A DNA stretch of 64,000 nt from Desulfobulbaceae bacterium UBA2273 (GTDB taxonomy: Bacteria; Desulfobacterota; Desulfobulbia; Desulfobulbales; Desulfurivibrionaceae): NCBI GenBank assembly GCA_002347095.1, contig DDWZ01000029.1, forward strand, positions 157,180 through 221,179, read 5' to 3'. A program made the position numbers and the translations under genes. This document shows, piece after piece, positions 1 through 6,194 of the stretch; the first letter of the stretch is position 1; each line of letters starts with the position of its first letter. The notes under the pieces are model-generated. The model saw only the letters and a program-made list of their open reading frames with translations. It ran no database searches and was not told the DNA's origin.

Positions 1-862
1 TATGGAAGCTATCAGTGTGCCTATTTCTTTCAGACTCTTCTGCTTCTTTTTTAACTGAATATGCGTGGCTCAGGCCAGCGGTTAAGGCATTGGGCAGTAA
101 TTCTGTAATTTTATTGTTTATTGCTTCTATTTTATTTGTCCAAGTTGCAATAAAATCAATTACTTCAGTTTTTTTGTTTTCCTTAAATTCATCAAGTTCT
201 TTTCCAAAACCAACTATGTTTTGTTCAATTTCTTCAAATGAACTTTCAAGTGTATCTTTCAGGCCTTCTACGTGAGTCTCTTCTCCCTGTTCGTCTTTTT
301 CTGTATATCCAAGTATGTCATAATAAAGTTGGTCAATTTCTTTTTTTCTGGTCAGCGAAGACTTGTGTAGTGTGTTTATTTTACTTTGTAGGTCTTCGCC
401 TTCCGTAAATATCTTTTCTAATTGCTCAATTTCGGTATTTAAATTTGGGTGATCTTTAAATATTTCTTCTAAATTTGCAATTTTCTCTCGTATTGTTGTT
501 TCTAAACCTACGATTTCATCGTAACTTGATTTTGTTGATTCTAATTTGTTTGTGCAGTTTGTTTCAATTTCAGAAATAGTAGAATTTAATGATTTTGCAG
601 ATTCAATATATCTATTAATTTCATCATAAGCTGTTTTTATTGTGGCTAAATATTCTGAAGCAGCTTGTTGTGACGCTTCGCTACGGTTTCTAAATTCTGA
701 AGCTTTTTTCGAAGATTGCTTAGCCTCATTTTCATAATCGGCTGTCTTTTTTTGCAAATCGGATTCAATCTCTACGATTTTCGCCCAAATCTTTTTCCTT
801 TCTTCTTCGAGATATTCCAATTTTGCCATGTCGTCACCGATGAAAAAATCTTTTATACCCAT
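1..862 (-). CDS. AT-rich coiled-coil protein of unknown function, C-terminus beyond window
   Basis: The frame is open from an ATG at 862 to the first bases of the window, giving at least 287 residues with the C-terminus missing. After the start MGIKDFFIGDD the protein is almost entirely charged, heptad-like sequence rich in Glu, Lys, Ser and Asn, which predicts long coiled coils. No signal peptide or membrane helix is visible in this part. Residues 255-273 (LLPNALTAGLSHAYSVKKE) recall, from memory only, a segment that precedes membrane helices in some large coiled-coil proteins of defence loci; this is weak. Codons are AT-rich, unlike the rest of the window, which suggests recent transfer. 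No strong ribosome site precedes 862; an ATG at 829 is an alternative start. I do not recognise a named family with confidence. Confidence 0.8.
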   Translation of the reverse strand, partial: MGIKDFFIGDDMAKLEYLEEERKKIWAKIVEIESDLQKKTADYENEAKQSSKKASEFRNRSEASQQAASEYLATIKTAYDEINRYIESAKSLNSTISEIETNCTNKLESTKSSYDEIVGLETTIREKIANLEEIFKDHPNLNTEIEQLEKIFTEGEDLQSKINTLHKSSLTRKKEIDQLYYDILGYTEKDEQGEETHVEGLKDTLESSFEEIEQNIVGFGKELDEFKENKKTEVIDFIATWTNKIEAINNKITELLPNALTAGLSHAYSVKKEAEESERNRHTDSFH

Positions 863-1157
863 AATGTATTTATCTCGAATAAGGTTAATTCGTAGCCCAA
901 CATTATATTAGACAGAATTATGGCTAATACAAAGAATCTGTAAATTCTGCATAGTAACCTTATGTCATGGATATCCTGCCAGGATCACAGGCTGTTTTTG
1001 CTGGTAAGACAGAAGAAGACAGGGCAGCACTGGTGGAAATGTTGCATCATCCTGACAGGCAGACTGTAGCAACATACCGTGGCGTTGTACAAGGAAAATC
1101 GTCAGCAGGTAGCGGTGGGAACAGGAGCTTTCCCGTAGTGTTTCGCCGTGCCCGCCA
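863..1157. other. Non-coding stretch between two island genes
   Basis: About 295 bases lie upstream of the AT-rich gene and downstream of the second paralogue at 1158. The part next to 863 is AT-rich and should hold the promoter of the coiled-coil gene. The part from about 965 to 1157 has normal base composition and short open frames on both strands, none with a convincing ribosome site or family resemblance. I see no clear terminator, repeat or RNA gene here. Confidence 0.4.
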
Positions 1158-1535
1158 CTATCGCGTCTCAATCCCCTTGCTCTGCATGTGCGCCTTTACC
1201 GCGTGCTCCCCACCGATTCGCAGATCCGAAAGCAGCAAGGCGACGTCGGTCTCTGTCGATTCCGGCGTAAAGCCATTCACATTGACTTGGCCACTTTCAT
1301 AGTTGGCCTGTGAAGGGATGCCCCAGCAGTCCACGATGATATGAATTTTGGCGGCTATGGCAGCTTCATCGCCCCACATCTTCCGGACCTCTTCAATTTC
1401 TTCTGCGTGATGCCGATGGCATCGGTGAGATTGACCGTACTCTTTGTAGAGCGCATCGAGCCATTTGTGGACTTCCTTCCACTCATTGCCCAGAAGTCGC
1501 CTACAGTCGGCGCAGTGTTCGTACAGGTACGCCAT
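1158..1535 (-). CDS. Small protein of unknown function, DUF6915-like, downstream paralogue
   Basis: This 125-residue protein starts MAYLYEHCADC and carries an HRCHRHH cluster near residue 38, a GDEAAIAAKIHI segment and a VDCWGIPS motif. All of these recur in the gene directly upstream, so the two are tandem paralogues 32 bp apart. The (L/H)H-R-x-x-R/C-HH plus WLD pattern resembles the DUF6915 family as I remember it; that family has no known function. The Cys and His cluster could bind a metal, but this is inference. The C-terminal quarter differs from the paralogue. It probably shares a transcript with its neighbour. Confidence 0.75.
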   Translation of the reverse strand: MAYLYEHCADCRRLLGNEWKEVHKWLDALYKEYGQSHRCHRHHAEEIEEVRKMWGDEAAIAAKIHIIVDCWGIPSQANYESGQVNVNGFTPESTETDVALLLSDLRIGGEHAVKAHMQSKGIETR

Positions 1536-1567
1536 CCTTTTACAAGATCCTCTCTTTTGCCAAACTG

Positions 1568-1936
1568 TTATACCGCGTGTGGTTGCGGGTCATTTTTCCG
1601 CCCGACATCACGCTCATTCCGGATCTCTTGAATCATCTTCCATGCTTCTTCCCAAGTCGAGTCTTCTTCTTGGCCGAGCTGATTGACGAAACGATTTTCA
1701 TAGTCGGCCTTGCTGGGTAGCCCCCAGCAATCCACGAGAATATGAATCTTGGCTGCAAGTGCGGCTTCATCACCCAATTTTTGCCGAATTTCCTCGATCC
1801 CCTCAATATGGTGCCGGTGACAGCGGTGCAGCGGGCCGAATTCTGCGAAAAATTCATCAAGCCACAAGTGGACTTCCTCCCAATCTCTTCCGATCCAGCG
1901 CTCACAGTCGTAGCAATGTTCGTATAGGTGGGCCAT
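1568..1936 (-). CDS. Small protein of unknown function, DUF6915-like, upstream paralogue
   Basis: This 122-residue protein starts MAHLYEHCYDC and shares with the downstream gene a WLDEFF/WLDALY helix, the HRCHRHH cluster, GDEAALAAKIHI and VDCWGLPSKADYE. The sequence between the motifs differs at many positions, so the duplication is not very recent. The family resemblance to DUF6915 is from memory and would need a profile search. No membrane segment or signal peptide is present, so a cytoplasmic protein is expected. It follows the ChpS-ChpB module on the same strand but is separated from it by a terminator and about 295 bases. Confidence 0.75.
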   Translation of the reverse strand: MAHLYEHCYDCERWIGRDWEEVHLWLDEFFAEFGPLHRCHRHHIEGIEEIRQKLGDEAALAAKIHILVDCWGLPSKADYENRFVNQLGQEEDSTWEEAWKMIQEIRNERDVGRKNDPQPHAV

Positions 1937-2164
1937 TTCCGTATCAACTCATTTTTTTGTGATATTTACGTAAAAAGACCGAAGGTCCTGTTGCCCGGCG
2001 CAGCCGGCCGGGGAAGGTGGCAGAAGGAAGCGTCCGCTCGTGGCCATCAGGGCCGCGTGTAGGTCGCCACTGGTTGGAGGGCAGGGGGAAATTGGCTCGA
2101 AGAGGAAAACGGCTCTTAGGGCATCTCAAGCCCCTTTTGCCCTTGGGGCGCATTCCCCTTTCAA
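1937..2164. other. GC-rich intergenic stretch with hairpins
   Basis: This segment is GC-rich and contains inverted repeats, including a GCCCGGCGC/GCCGGCCGGGG hairpin near 1990-2015. Just left of it, on the minus strand, a short GACC-TTC-GGTC stem is followed by five Ts. It must hold the promoter of the paralogue pair that starts at 1936. The hairpin-plus-T arrangement could mark the 3' end of a small minus-strand RNA, but the stem is short and I see no known RNA family. Confidence 0.3.
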
Positions 2165-2202
2165 AAGCAAAAAGGCCGGCAAGGCGAACCTGTACCGGCC
2201 TT
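2165..2202 (-). terminator. Rho-independent terminator of chpS-chpB
   Basis: Arms AAGGCCGG (2172-2179) and CCGGCCTT (2195-2202) form an 8-bp stem. On the minus strand the stem is followed by a T-rich tract (TTTGCTTTTG). It lies 30 bases past the stop codon of the toxin gene. Confidence 0.8.
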
Positions 2203-2231
2203 GCAAGCGCGCATAGCGCGAAGTATCTCGA

Positions 2232-2564
2232 TTATTCAAAAATTGGAATCAATTTGGCAAGCACTTCATTCATGATCGGATCCGGAACGCTTTCAAGTTT
2301 GCGTGCATGCCGTGCGCTCAAATCAAGGGCACGGGGTTGATCGCAACGGATAACGCCTGTTGTTTCCGTGCCAGCTCCCGACAGTGAAACGGCAAAGCCT
2401 TTCGTTCTGGCAAAATCGCCTCCGCTTGTAATCGGCAACACTATCGGGATTCTTGTCACCCGATTGAAAGGGGTTGGTGAAACGACCAAAACAGGCCGTG
2501 TACCTTGTTGCTCGCGACCGGAAGTGGGGTCAAGCGACACTAGATAGATTTCCCCTCGTTTCAA
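2232..2564 (-). CDS. chpB: Toxin of the MazF/PemK family (ChpB-like endoribonuclease)
   Basis: The 110-residue protein begins MKRGEIYLVSLDP and has the family core RGEIYLVSLDPTSGREQQG, then RPVLVVSP, a PIVLPIT strand and a conserved C-terminal Arg-rich helix. Members of this family cut mRNA at specific short sequences and stop growth when their antitoxin is degraded. The start codon overlaps the last codons of the antitoxin gene by 4 bases, typical of translational coupling. Length and motifs look intact, so the toxin is probably functional. It serves as an accessory gene of the integrated element, where such pairs often stabilise the island. Confidence 0.9.
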   Translation of the reverse strand: MKRGEIYLVSLDPTSGREQQGTRPVLVVSPTPFNRVTRIPIVLPITSGGDFARTKGFAVSLSGAGTETTGVIRCDQPRALDLSARHARKLESVPDPIMNEVLAKLIPIFE

Positions 2565-2815
2565 AGCAACTCTCCTCCGACCAGTTTCGCATCAATCCAT
2601 TGCTGATCTTCGTCACTGATTTTCGCTTTGGGATCACATTGGGCTAGAAGTTCTTTCAGCGTATAGCGATGGCGTTGAGGTTCAACCACCAGGCGACCGT
2701 CATCAATAGCAACTCCGACAGTGGTCCCTGCCTGCAAATGCAGTATTTCAAGGATGGCGGGCGGAACCGCCAACATCACCGAGCCGCCAACTTTACGTAA
2801 ACAGGTTGTGTGCAT
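2561..2815 (-). CDS. chpS: Antitoxin of the ChpS/PemI type (AbrB-fold)
   Basis: The 84-residue protein starts MHTTCLRKVGGSVMLAVPP. The N-terminal half is the swapped-hairpin AbrB/MazE DNA-binding fold, and the C-terminal half contains RYTLKELLAQCD, which closely resembles E. coli ChpS. It should bind the ChpB toxin through its C-terminus and repress its own operon through its N-terminus. The start at 2815 is chosen because an AAGGAGAT ribosome site lies just upstream; a longer frame from 2854 lacks one. It overlaps the toxin gene by 4 bases. Confidence 0.9.
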   Translation of the reverse strand: MHTTCLRKVGGSVMLAVPPAILEILHLQAGTTVGVAIDDGRLVVEPQRHRYTLKELLAQCDPKAKISDEDQQWIDAKLVGGELL

Positions 2816-2881
2816 AGCGCATCTCCTTGCGTGAATTATACAAAAATATAACACAGCCTGTCGCCTGACGCAAGTCTAGTT

Positions 2882-3874
2882 TTATCCCAGCTTCGCCGCC
2901 AGATCCTCGGCCCGGAGGTGGGTATACCGCTTCAACATTTTGAGATCCTTGTGACCTGTGATGCTGGACACTTCCATTATCCCCAGGGTGCCGAGTTCAA
3001 AAAAGCGGCTTGTGGCTTCGTGGCGCAAATCGTGGAAGCGTAGCGCCTCTATTCCGGCTTGCTTGCATACTCGGTTAAAGGCCTGGGTAATACCGTCGGC
3101 ATGTCTTATTCCCCATACTCGCCCGTCGATCCTGCGGGGCAATCCTTGCAAAGCTGCTGTCGCCCTCGATGACAGCGGTACTGTCCGTGCATCCCCGTTT
3201 TTCGTTTCCGGGATATGCCATGTCTTGGCTGTCAAATTGATGTGTTCCCATTGCATGGACACAAGTTCCGAACGGCGAGCTCCAGTTTCCAGGGCAATAA
3301 TGATGATGCTCCCAATCTCATTGCTTTTCGATATCTTAGCAACGTCGAGTAGTCGTGTCTCTTCACCTTCTTGCAACCGTCTGTCTCTCGCTCTCCCGGC
3401 CGAAGGCAGTCTGATCGCCTGCACAGGGTTTGCAAGGCTCTCCATTCCCCATTCCTTGTGGGCGACGTTGAACAGGTGGGAGATTATGGCGAGCTCAAGC
3501 CTGACTGTGCTGGGAGATTTGCCTTGTGTCTGCCGGTCATCGCGATATTGAGCGAAATCAACGCCCCGGAGGGTGGCTAGGAATCTATGGGAAAGGGGGT
3601 GGCGCTTCCAGGATTCGATGCGTCGCAATTCCTGCGGTGCGCCTTTTTTGTCGACAGTAACTTCCTTGGCATAGCGATCAAGCGCTTCGGCCAGGGTGGT
3701 GCTTTCCGCCTCTTTCCTGCAGACAAAGATGCCCTGCCTCATCTCTGTCTCGATGCCTTTAGCCCAGTCTTCGGCCTCTTTTCTGGTTTCACATGTTTTG
3801 CATTGGATTGGGCGCCCTTTCTTCCGTACCCTGGCTTCCCATTGGTAGGGGCCTCGCTTTCTGATAGATGCCAT
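2882..3874 (-). CDS. int: Tyrosine recombinase / phage-type integrase
   Basis: The 330-residue protein has an Arm-type DNA-binding N-terminus (SIRKRGPYQWEARVRKKGR), a SAM-like core-binding domain at about residues 60-150 and a catalytic domain with the full set of active residues: R200 (TGAR), K225, H281 and R284 (HDLRH), H308 (TGHKD) and the nucleophile Y317 (KRYTH). It catalyses site-specific integration and excision. The start at 3874 is chosen for its GGAGGAAAG ribosome site; a longer frame runs backwards through the tRNA gene and is not real. Its position just past the 3' end of tRNA-Arg suggests that this tRNA is the attachment site. The gene looks intact. Confidence 0.95.
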   Translation of the reverse strand: MASIRKRGPYQWEARVRKKGRPIQCKTCETRKEAEDWAKGIETEMRQGIFVCRKEAESTTLAEALDRYAKEVTVDKKGAPQELRRIESWKRHPLSHRFLATLRGVDFAQYRDDRQTQGKSPSTVRLELAIISHLFNVAHKEWGMESLANPVQAIRLPSAGRARDRRLQEGEETRLLDVAKISKSNEIGSIIIIALETGARRSELVSMQWEHINLTAKTWHIPETKNGDARTVPLSSRATAALQGLPRRIDGRVWGIRHADGITQAFNRVCKQAGIEALRFHDLRHEATSRFFELGTLGIMEVSSITGHKDLKMLKRYTHLRAEDLAAKLG

Positions 3875-3930
3875 TTTTCTTTCCTCCGTCGATTTATTAT
3901 CGAGTGGAGCAAAATTGGAGCAAAAATACA

Positions 3931-3972
3931 AGAAATAAAAAAAGGGTTTCAGTCTGATTGACTGAAACCCTT
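3931..3972 (-). terminator. Terminator of tRNA-Arg
   Basis: A perfect 12-bp stem (AAGGGTTTCAGT at 3942-3953, ACTGAAACCCTT at 3961-3972) with a 7-base loop follows the tRNA on the minus strand and is trailed by a TTTTTATTTC tract. It separates the tRNA from the integrase gene, so the integrase needs its own promoter between about 3875 and 3940. Confidence 0.9.
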
Positions 3973-3980
3973 GGTATTTC

Positions 3981-4057
3981 TGGTGCGCCCGGCACGATTC
4001 GAACGTGCGACCTGCGGATTCGTAGTCCGACACTCTATCCAGCTGAGCTACGGGCGC
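3981..4057 (-). tRNA. tRNA-Arg (anticodon ACG)
   Basis: On the minus strand the sequence folds into a full cloverleaf. The acceptor stem GCGCCCG pairs with CGGGCGC, the anticodon loop is CTACGAA with anticodon ACG, the T loop is GTTCGAA-like, and the CCA end is encoded. It reads CGN arginine codons, with A34 expected to be deaminated to inosine. Its 3' end faces the integrase and is the likely insertion site of the island. Confidence 0.97.
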
Positions 4058-4143
4058 ATAAATGAGATGGGATTTATACCGCACATTGTCCTGTTCGGCA
4101 ACAAGTTTATCATCCGCTTCCTGCTGAATTTTTTTGCGAAAAT

Positions 4144-4950
4144 TCAAGCGCTCCTGTGGGCATAGGCGGCCAGGAAATCGAGGCCGGTGCGGTTGAGCAC
4201 TTCGCCGAACCGCTCACCGTGCCTGTTCTCCGCCTTGAAATGGGCGAGGCAGGCATCGATGATCGCCAGGGTGGTTTCCGCGGAAAAGATCCCGGAAAGT
4301 TCCCGGCCAAGCTGCGGGTGGCGGCCCAGTTTGCCGCCCAGCAGGATGCGGTAGCCGCTGAGTCCCTGGGCGATGGCGCCGGTCGGGCAGACCCGGGCGC
4401 ATTGGCCGCAGGCCAGGCAGCGCCGCCAATCGAATTGCGGTCCGGGTTCCGGTTCAGCGAGGGTGATTCCCTTTTCCCGGCAGGCATCAAGGCAGGCCCC
4501 GCATTCCGAGCAGGGGGAGTCGCTTCGTGCAGGGAGGGCGGCGCTGATCAGGCCGATATCGACAATCTGGGGGCGGGAGCAACCGTTGGGGCAGTCGGCC
4601 AAGGTAACCCGGAATTCGTGGTGCAGCTTGAGCGGGTCGGACACCCGGCCTTGCATGAATTCCTTGAGATTGTGCGCGCGTAGCAGGGATTCCAGCCGTT
4701 TGCTCAGGTTCTCCCCGGTGTCGATGCGGTTGGGGCAGCCGCTCTGGCCGAAACAGGATTCCACGGTAAAACCCTGCACTTCGTTTTCCTGGTGATGCAG
4801 GGAGCGTTGCTTGCAGGCCGTGACATGTTCCATCGTTATCCTGGCGGCTCCGGCTTGCCGCGCCTCGGTTTCCACCCTTTTTTTTACCCGCGTGCGAACG
4901 AAAAAAGGCACCGTGCCCACCGCCTGCTCCGCATCCTTGTCCCACTCCAT
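4144..4950 (-). CDS. Siroheme sulfite reductase-like protein with inserted ferredoxin and N-terminal PCP_red-like domain
   Basis: The 268-residue protein combines three parts. Residues 1-50 (DAEQAVGTVPFFVR and following) resemble the small domain at the C-end of protochlorophyllide reductase subunit B (PCP_red). Residues 60-130 carry the siroheme/[4Fe-4S] motif C66-x5-C72 and C120-x3-C124 (CPNGC). Residues 147-190 hold two ferredoxin-type [4Fe-4S] motifs (CSECGACLDAC and CLACGQCARVC). This layout is that of small anaerobic sulfite or nitrite reductase-like proteins of anaerobes, with built-in electron entry. The substrate is not certain. A LysR regulator lies upstream on the same strand, 81 bp away. 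No second subunit is adjacent. Confidence 0.8.
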   Translation of the reverse strand: MEWDKDAEQAVGTVPFFVRTRVKKRVETEARQAGAARITMEHVTACKQRSLHHQENEVQGFTVESCFGQSGCPNRIDTGENLSKRLESLLRAHNLKEFMQGRVSDPLKLHHEFRVTLADCPNGCSRPQIVDIGLISAALPARSDSPCSECGACLDACREKGITLAEPEPGPQFDWRRCLACGQCARVCPTGAIAQGLSGYRILLGGKLGRHPQLGRELSGIFSAETTLAIIDACLAHFKAENRHGERFGEVLNRTGLDFLAAYAHRSA

Positions 4951-5031
4951 GGCTCACCTCAACGTATGATTTTGAGCAGAGAATAGCGCGGAAAGCGACG
5001 AAAGGCCTTGATCCAAGTCAAGGACGGCGAA

Positions 5032-5922
5032 TCAATCCGGCCCGTGTTGCAAGAAAGCGAGAAAGGTGCTGCAGATGGGAGAGGGCTGCCGGTTTTTCCG
5101 GGTGATCAGGTAAAATGGGCGCGAGAGGCGGATGGCGCTCACGTCCACAGCCACCAGGGAGCCGCGTTCGATATCCTCGGCCACGGCCCGGCGGGAGAGG
5201 ATGGCGATGCCGACCTCTGCCTTGACGCCCTGGCGGACCGCCTCGGTGCTGCCCATCTCGGCCACGATCCGCAACCGGGAAAGATCCAGGTGTTTTTCGA
5301 GCAACTGGGTCACCACCCTGCGGGTGCCGGAGTCCCGTTCCCGGATGATCATCGGCTCGGTGAGCAATTGCGCGGGCTCCACCGCTGTTTTTTTGGCAAA
5401 GGGATGGCTCGGATACACGGCCAGGACCAGCTCATCGTCGAGGATTTCCCGCCATTCCAGGGCCGGATCGCTCCAGCGGGCTCCCACCACGCCGAACTCG
5501 GTGTCGCCGGCCAGAACCCCGTCCGCCACGGTGCGCGAGTTGCCGATGGAAAGGGTGATCTGGATGGCGGGATGGAGTTTTTTGAAACCGCCGATCCGTT
5601 GCGGCAGGACATAGGCGCCGGGGATGGTGCTGGCCCCGAGGGCGAGATGGCCGGCCATCTCGCCGCGATAACCGGCCATGGCCTGCATGGCCTCCTGGCG
5701 GAGGCGGATGATTTTTTTCGCGTATTTGTAAAGGATCTGCCCTGCCTGAGTGGGCAGGGCCTCGCGGCCCAACCGATCCACCAGCCGCTCTTCGAGCAGC
5801 TCTTCCAGGCTGCGGATGTGTTCGCTCACCGTGGGCTGGGAAAGAAAACTGGCCTCGGCTGCCTTGGTAAAACTCTTCAGCTCAACGACCTTGCAAAAGA
5901 CCTCGAGACGATGAATGTCCAC
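5032..5922 (-). CDS. LysR-family transcriptional regulator
   Basis: The 296-residue protein has a typical LysR winged helix-turn-helix at residues 1-60 (MDIHRLEVFCKVVELKSFTK, SQPTVSEHI) and a periplasmic-binding-like effector domain from about residue 90. The N-terminus resembles the group annotated as selenium-metabolism-associated LysR regulators in anaerobes, and also CysB/CbbR-type proteins; this is from memory. It precedes the siroheme protein on the same strand and may control it. No selenium genes are near, so the effector is unknown. Length and domains are normal. Confidence 0.88.
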   Translation of the reverse strand: MDIHRLEVFCKVVELKSFTKAAEASFLSQPTVSEHIRSLEELLEERLVDRLGREALPTQAGQILYKYAKKIIRLRQEAMQAMAGYRGEMAGHLALGASTIPGAYVLPQRIGGFKKLHPAIQITLSIGNSRTVADGVLAGDTEFGVVGARWSDPALEWREILDDELVLAVYPSHPFAKKTAVEPAQLLTEPMIIRERDSGTRRVVTQLLEKHLDLSRLRIVAEMGSTEAVRQGVKAEVGIAILSRRAVAEDIERGSLVAVDVSAIRLSRPFYLITRKNRQPSPICSTFLAFLQHGPD

Positions 5923-5987
5923 GGGAAAACCCCCCCTTCTCGGCTATTGGGTTGGATAGGTATAGCCGATATAGACTATTTGTTGTC

Positions 5988-6167
5988 TTAATGCAAGGGG
6001 GGCGTGTTTTTTGTCTGGCAATCCTTTGTTTTTGCGGAGGGATTGTCGCAGCCGCTGCACGAGCAGCCGCAGCCGGTTTTGCTTCCGTCAAGCTGGCGGC
6101 GGATGCGGCGGCCGATAAAAAACACGCAGGCTGCGATGATCAAAAAAATGATAATGTTCTGCCACAT
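5988..6167 (-). CDS. FeoB-associated Cys-rich membrane protein
   Basis: This 59-residue protein starts MWQNIIIFLIIAACVFFIG, one membrane helix, followed by basic residues and a short tail with GCGCSCSGC and a further Cys. Small proteins of this design are widely found directly after feoB (annotated as FeoB-associated Cys-rich membrane protein). They are thought to take part in ferrous iron uptake, although the exact role is not settled. A very good ribosome site (AAGGAGGG) precedes the ATG at 6167. It lies 27 bp after feoB and is surely cotranscribed with it. Confidence 0.9.
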   Translation of the reverse strand: MWQNIIIFLIIAACVFFIGRRIRRQLDGSKTGCGCSCSGCDNPSAKTKDCQTKNTPPLH

Positions 6168-6194
6168 GGCGTCCCTCCTTGGTCTCGTTTTGGC

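Larger units (their letters stand above)
1..3983. mobile_element. Integrated genomic island, right end at tRNA-Arg; left end outside window
   Basis: A tyrosine integrase gene lies immediately beyond the 3' end of tRNA-Arg and is followed by accessory genes: a toxin-antitoxin pair, two small paralogues of unknown function and an AT-rich coiled-coil gene. This is the usual layout of elements that integrate into the 3' end of a tRNA gene. The tRNA remains complete with its CCA, so the duplicated attachment sequence should lie to the left of the window; I see no second copy of the tRNA 3' end inside it. Everything right of the tRNA looks like ordinary core chromosome. The island assignment is inferred from gene content and position. 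Confidence 0.55.

Noticed and set aside
15..275. An 86-codon plus-strand frame at the left edge
   Set aside because: The opposite strand carries one uninterrupted coiled-coil frame over the whole of 1-862, which explains this segment much better.
965..1302. Short open frames on both strands at 965-1302
   Set aside because: They lack ribosome sites and family features, and the right part overlaps the antisense of the DUF6915-like gene.
3875..4147. N-terminal extension of the integrase frame across the tRNA gene
   Set aside because: It would translate the antisense of a terminator and tRNA-Arg; a strong ribosome site supports the start at 3874.
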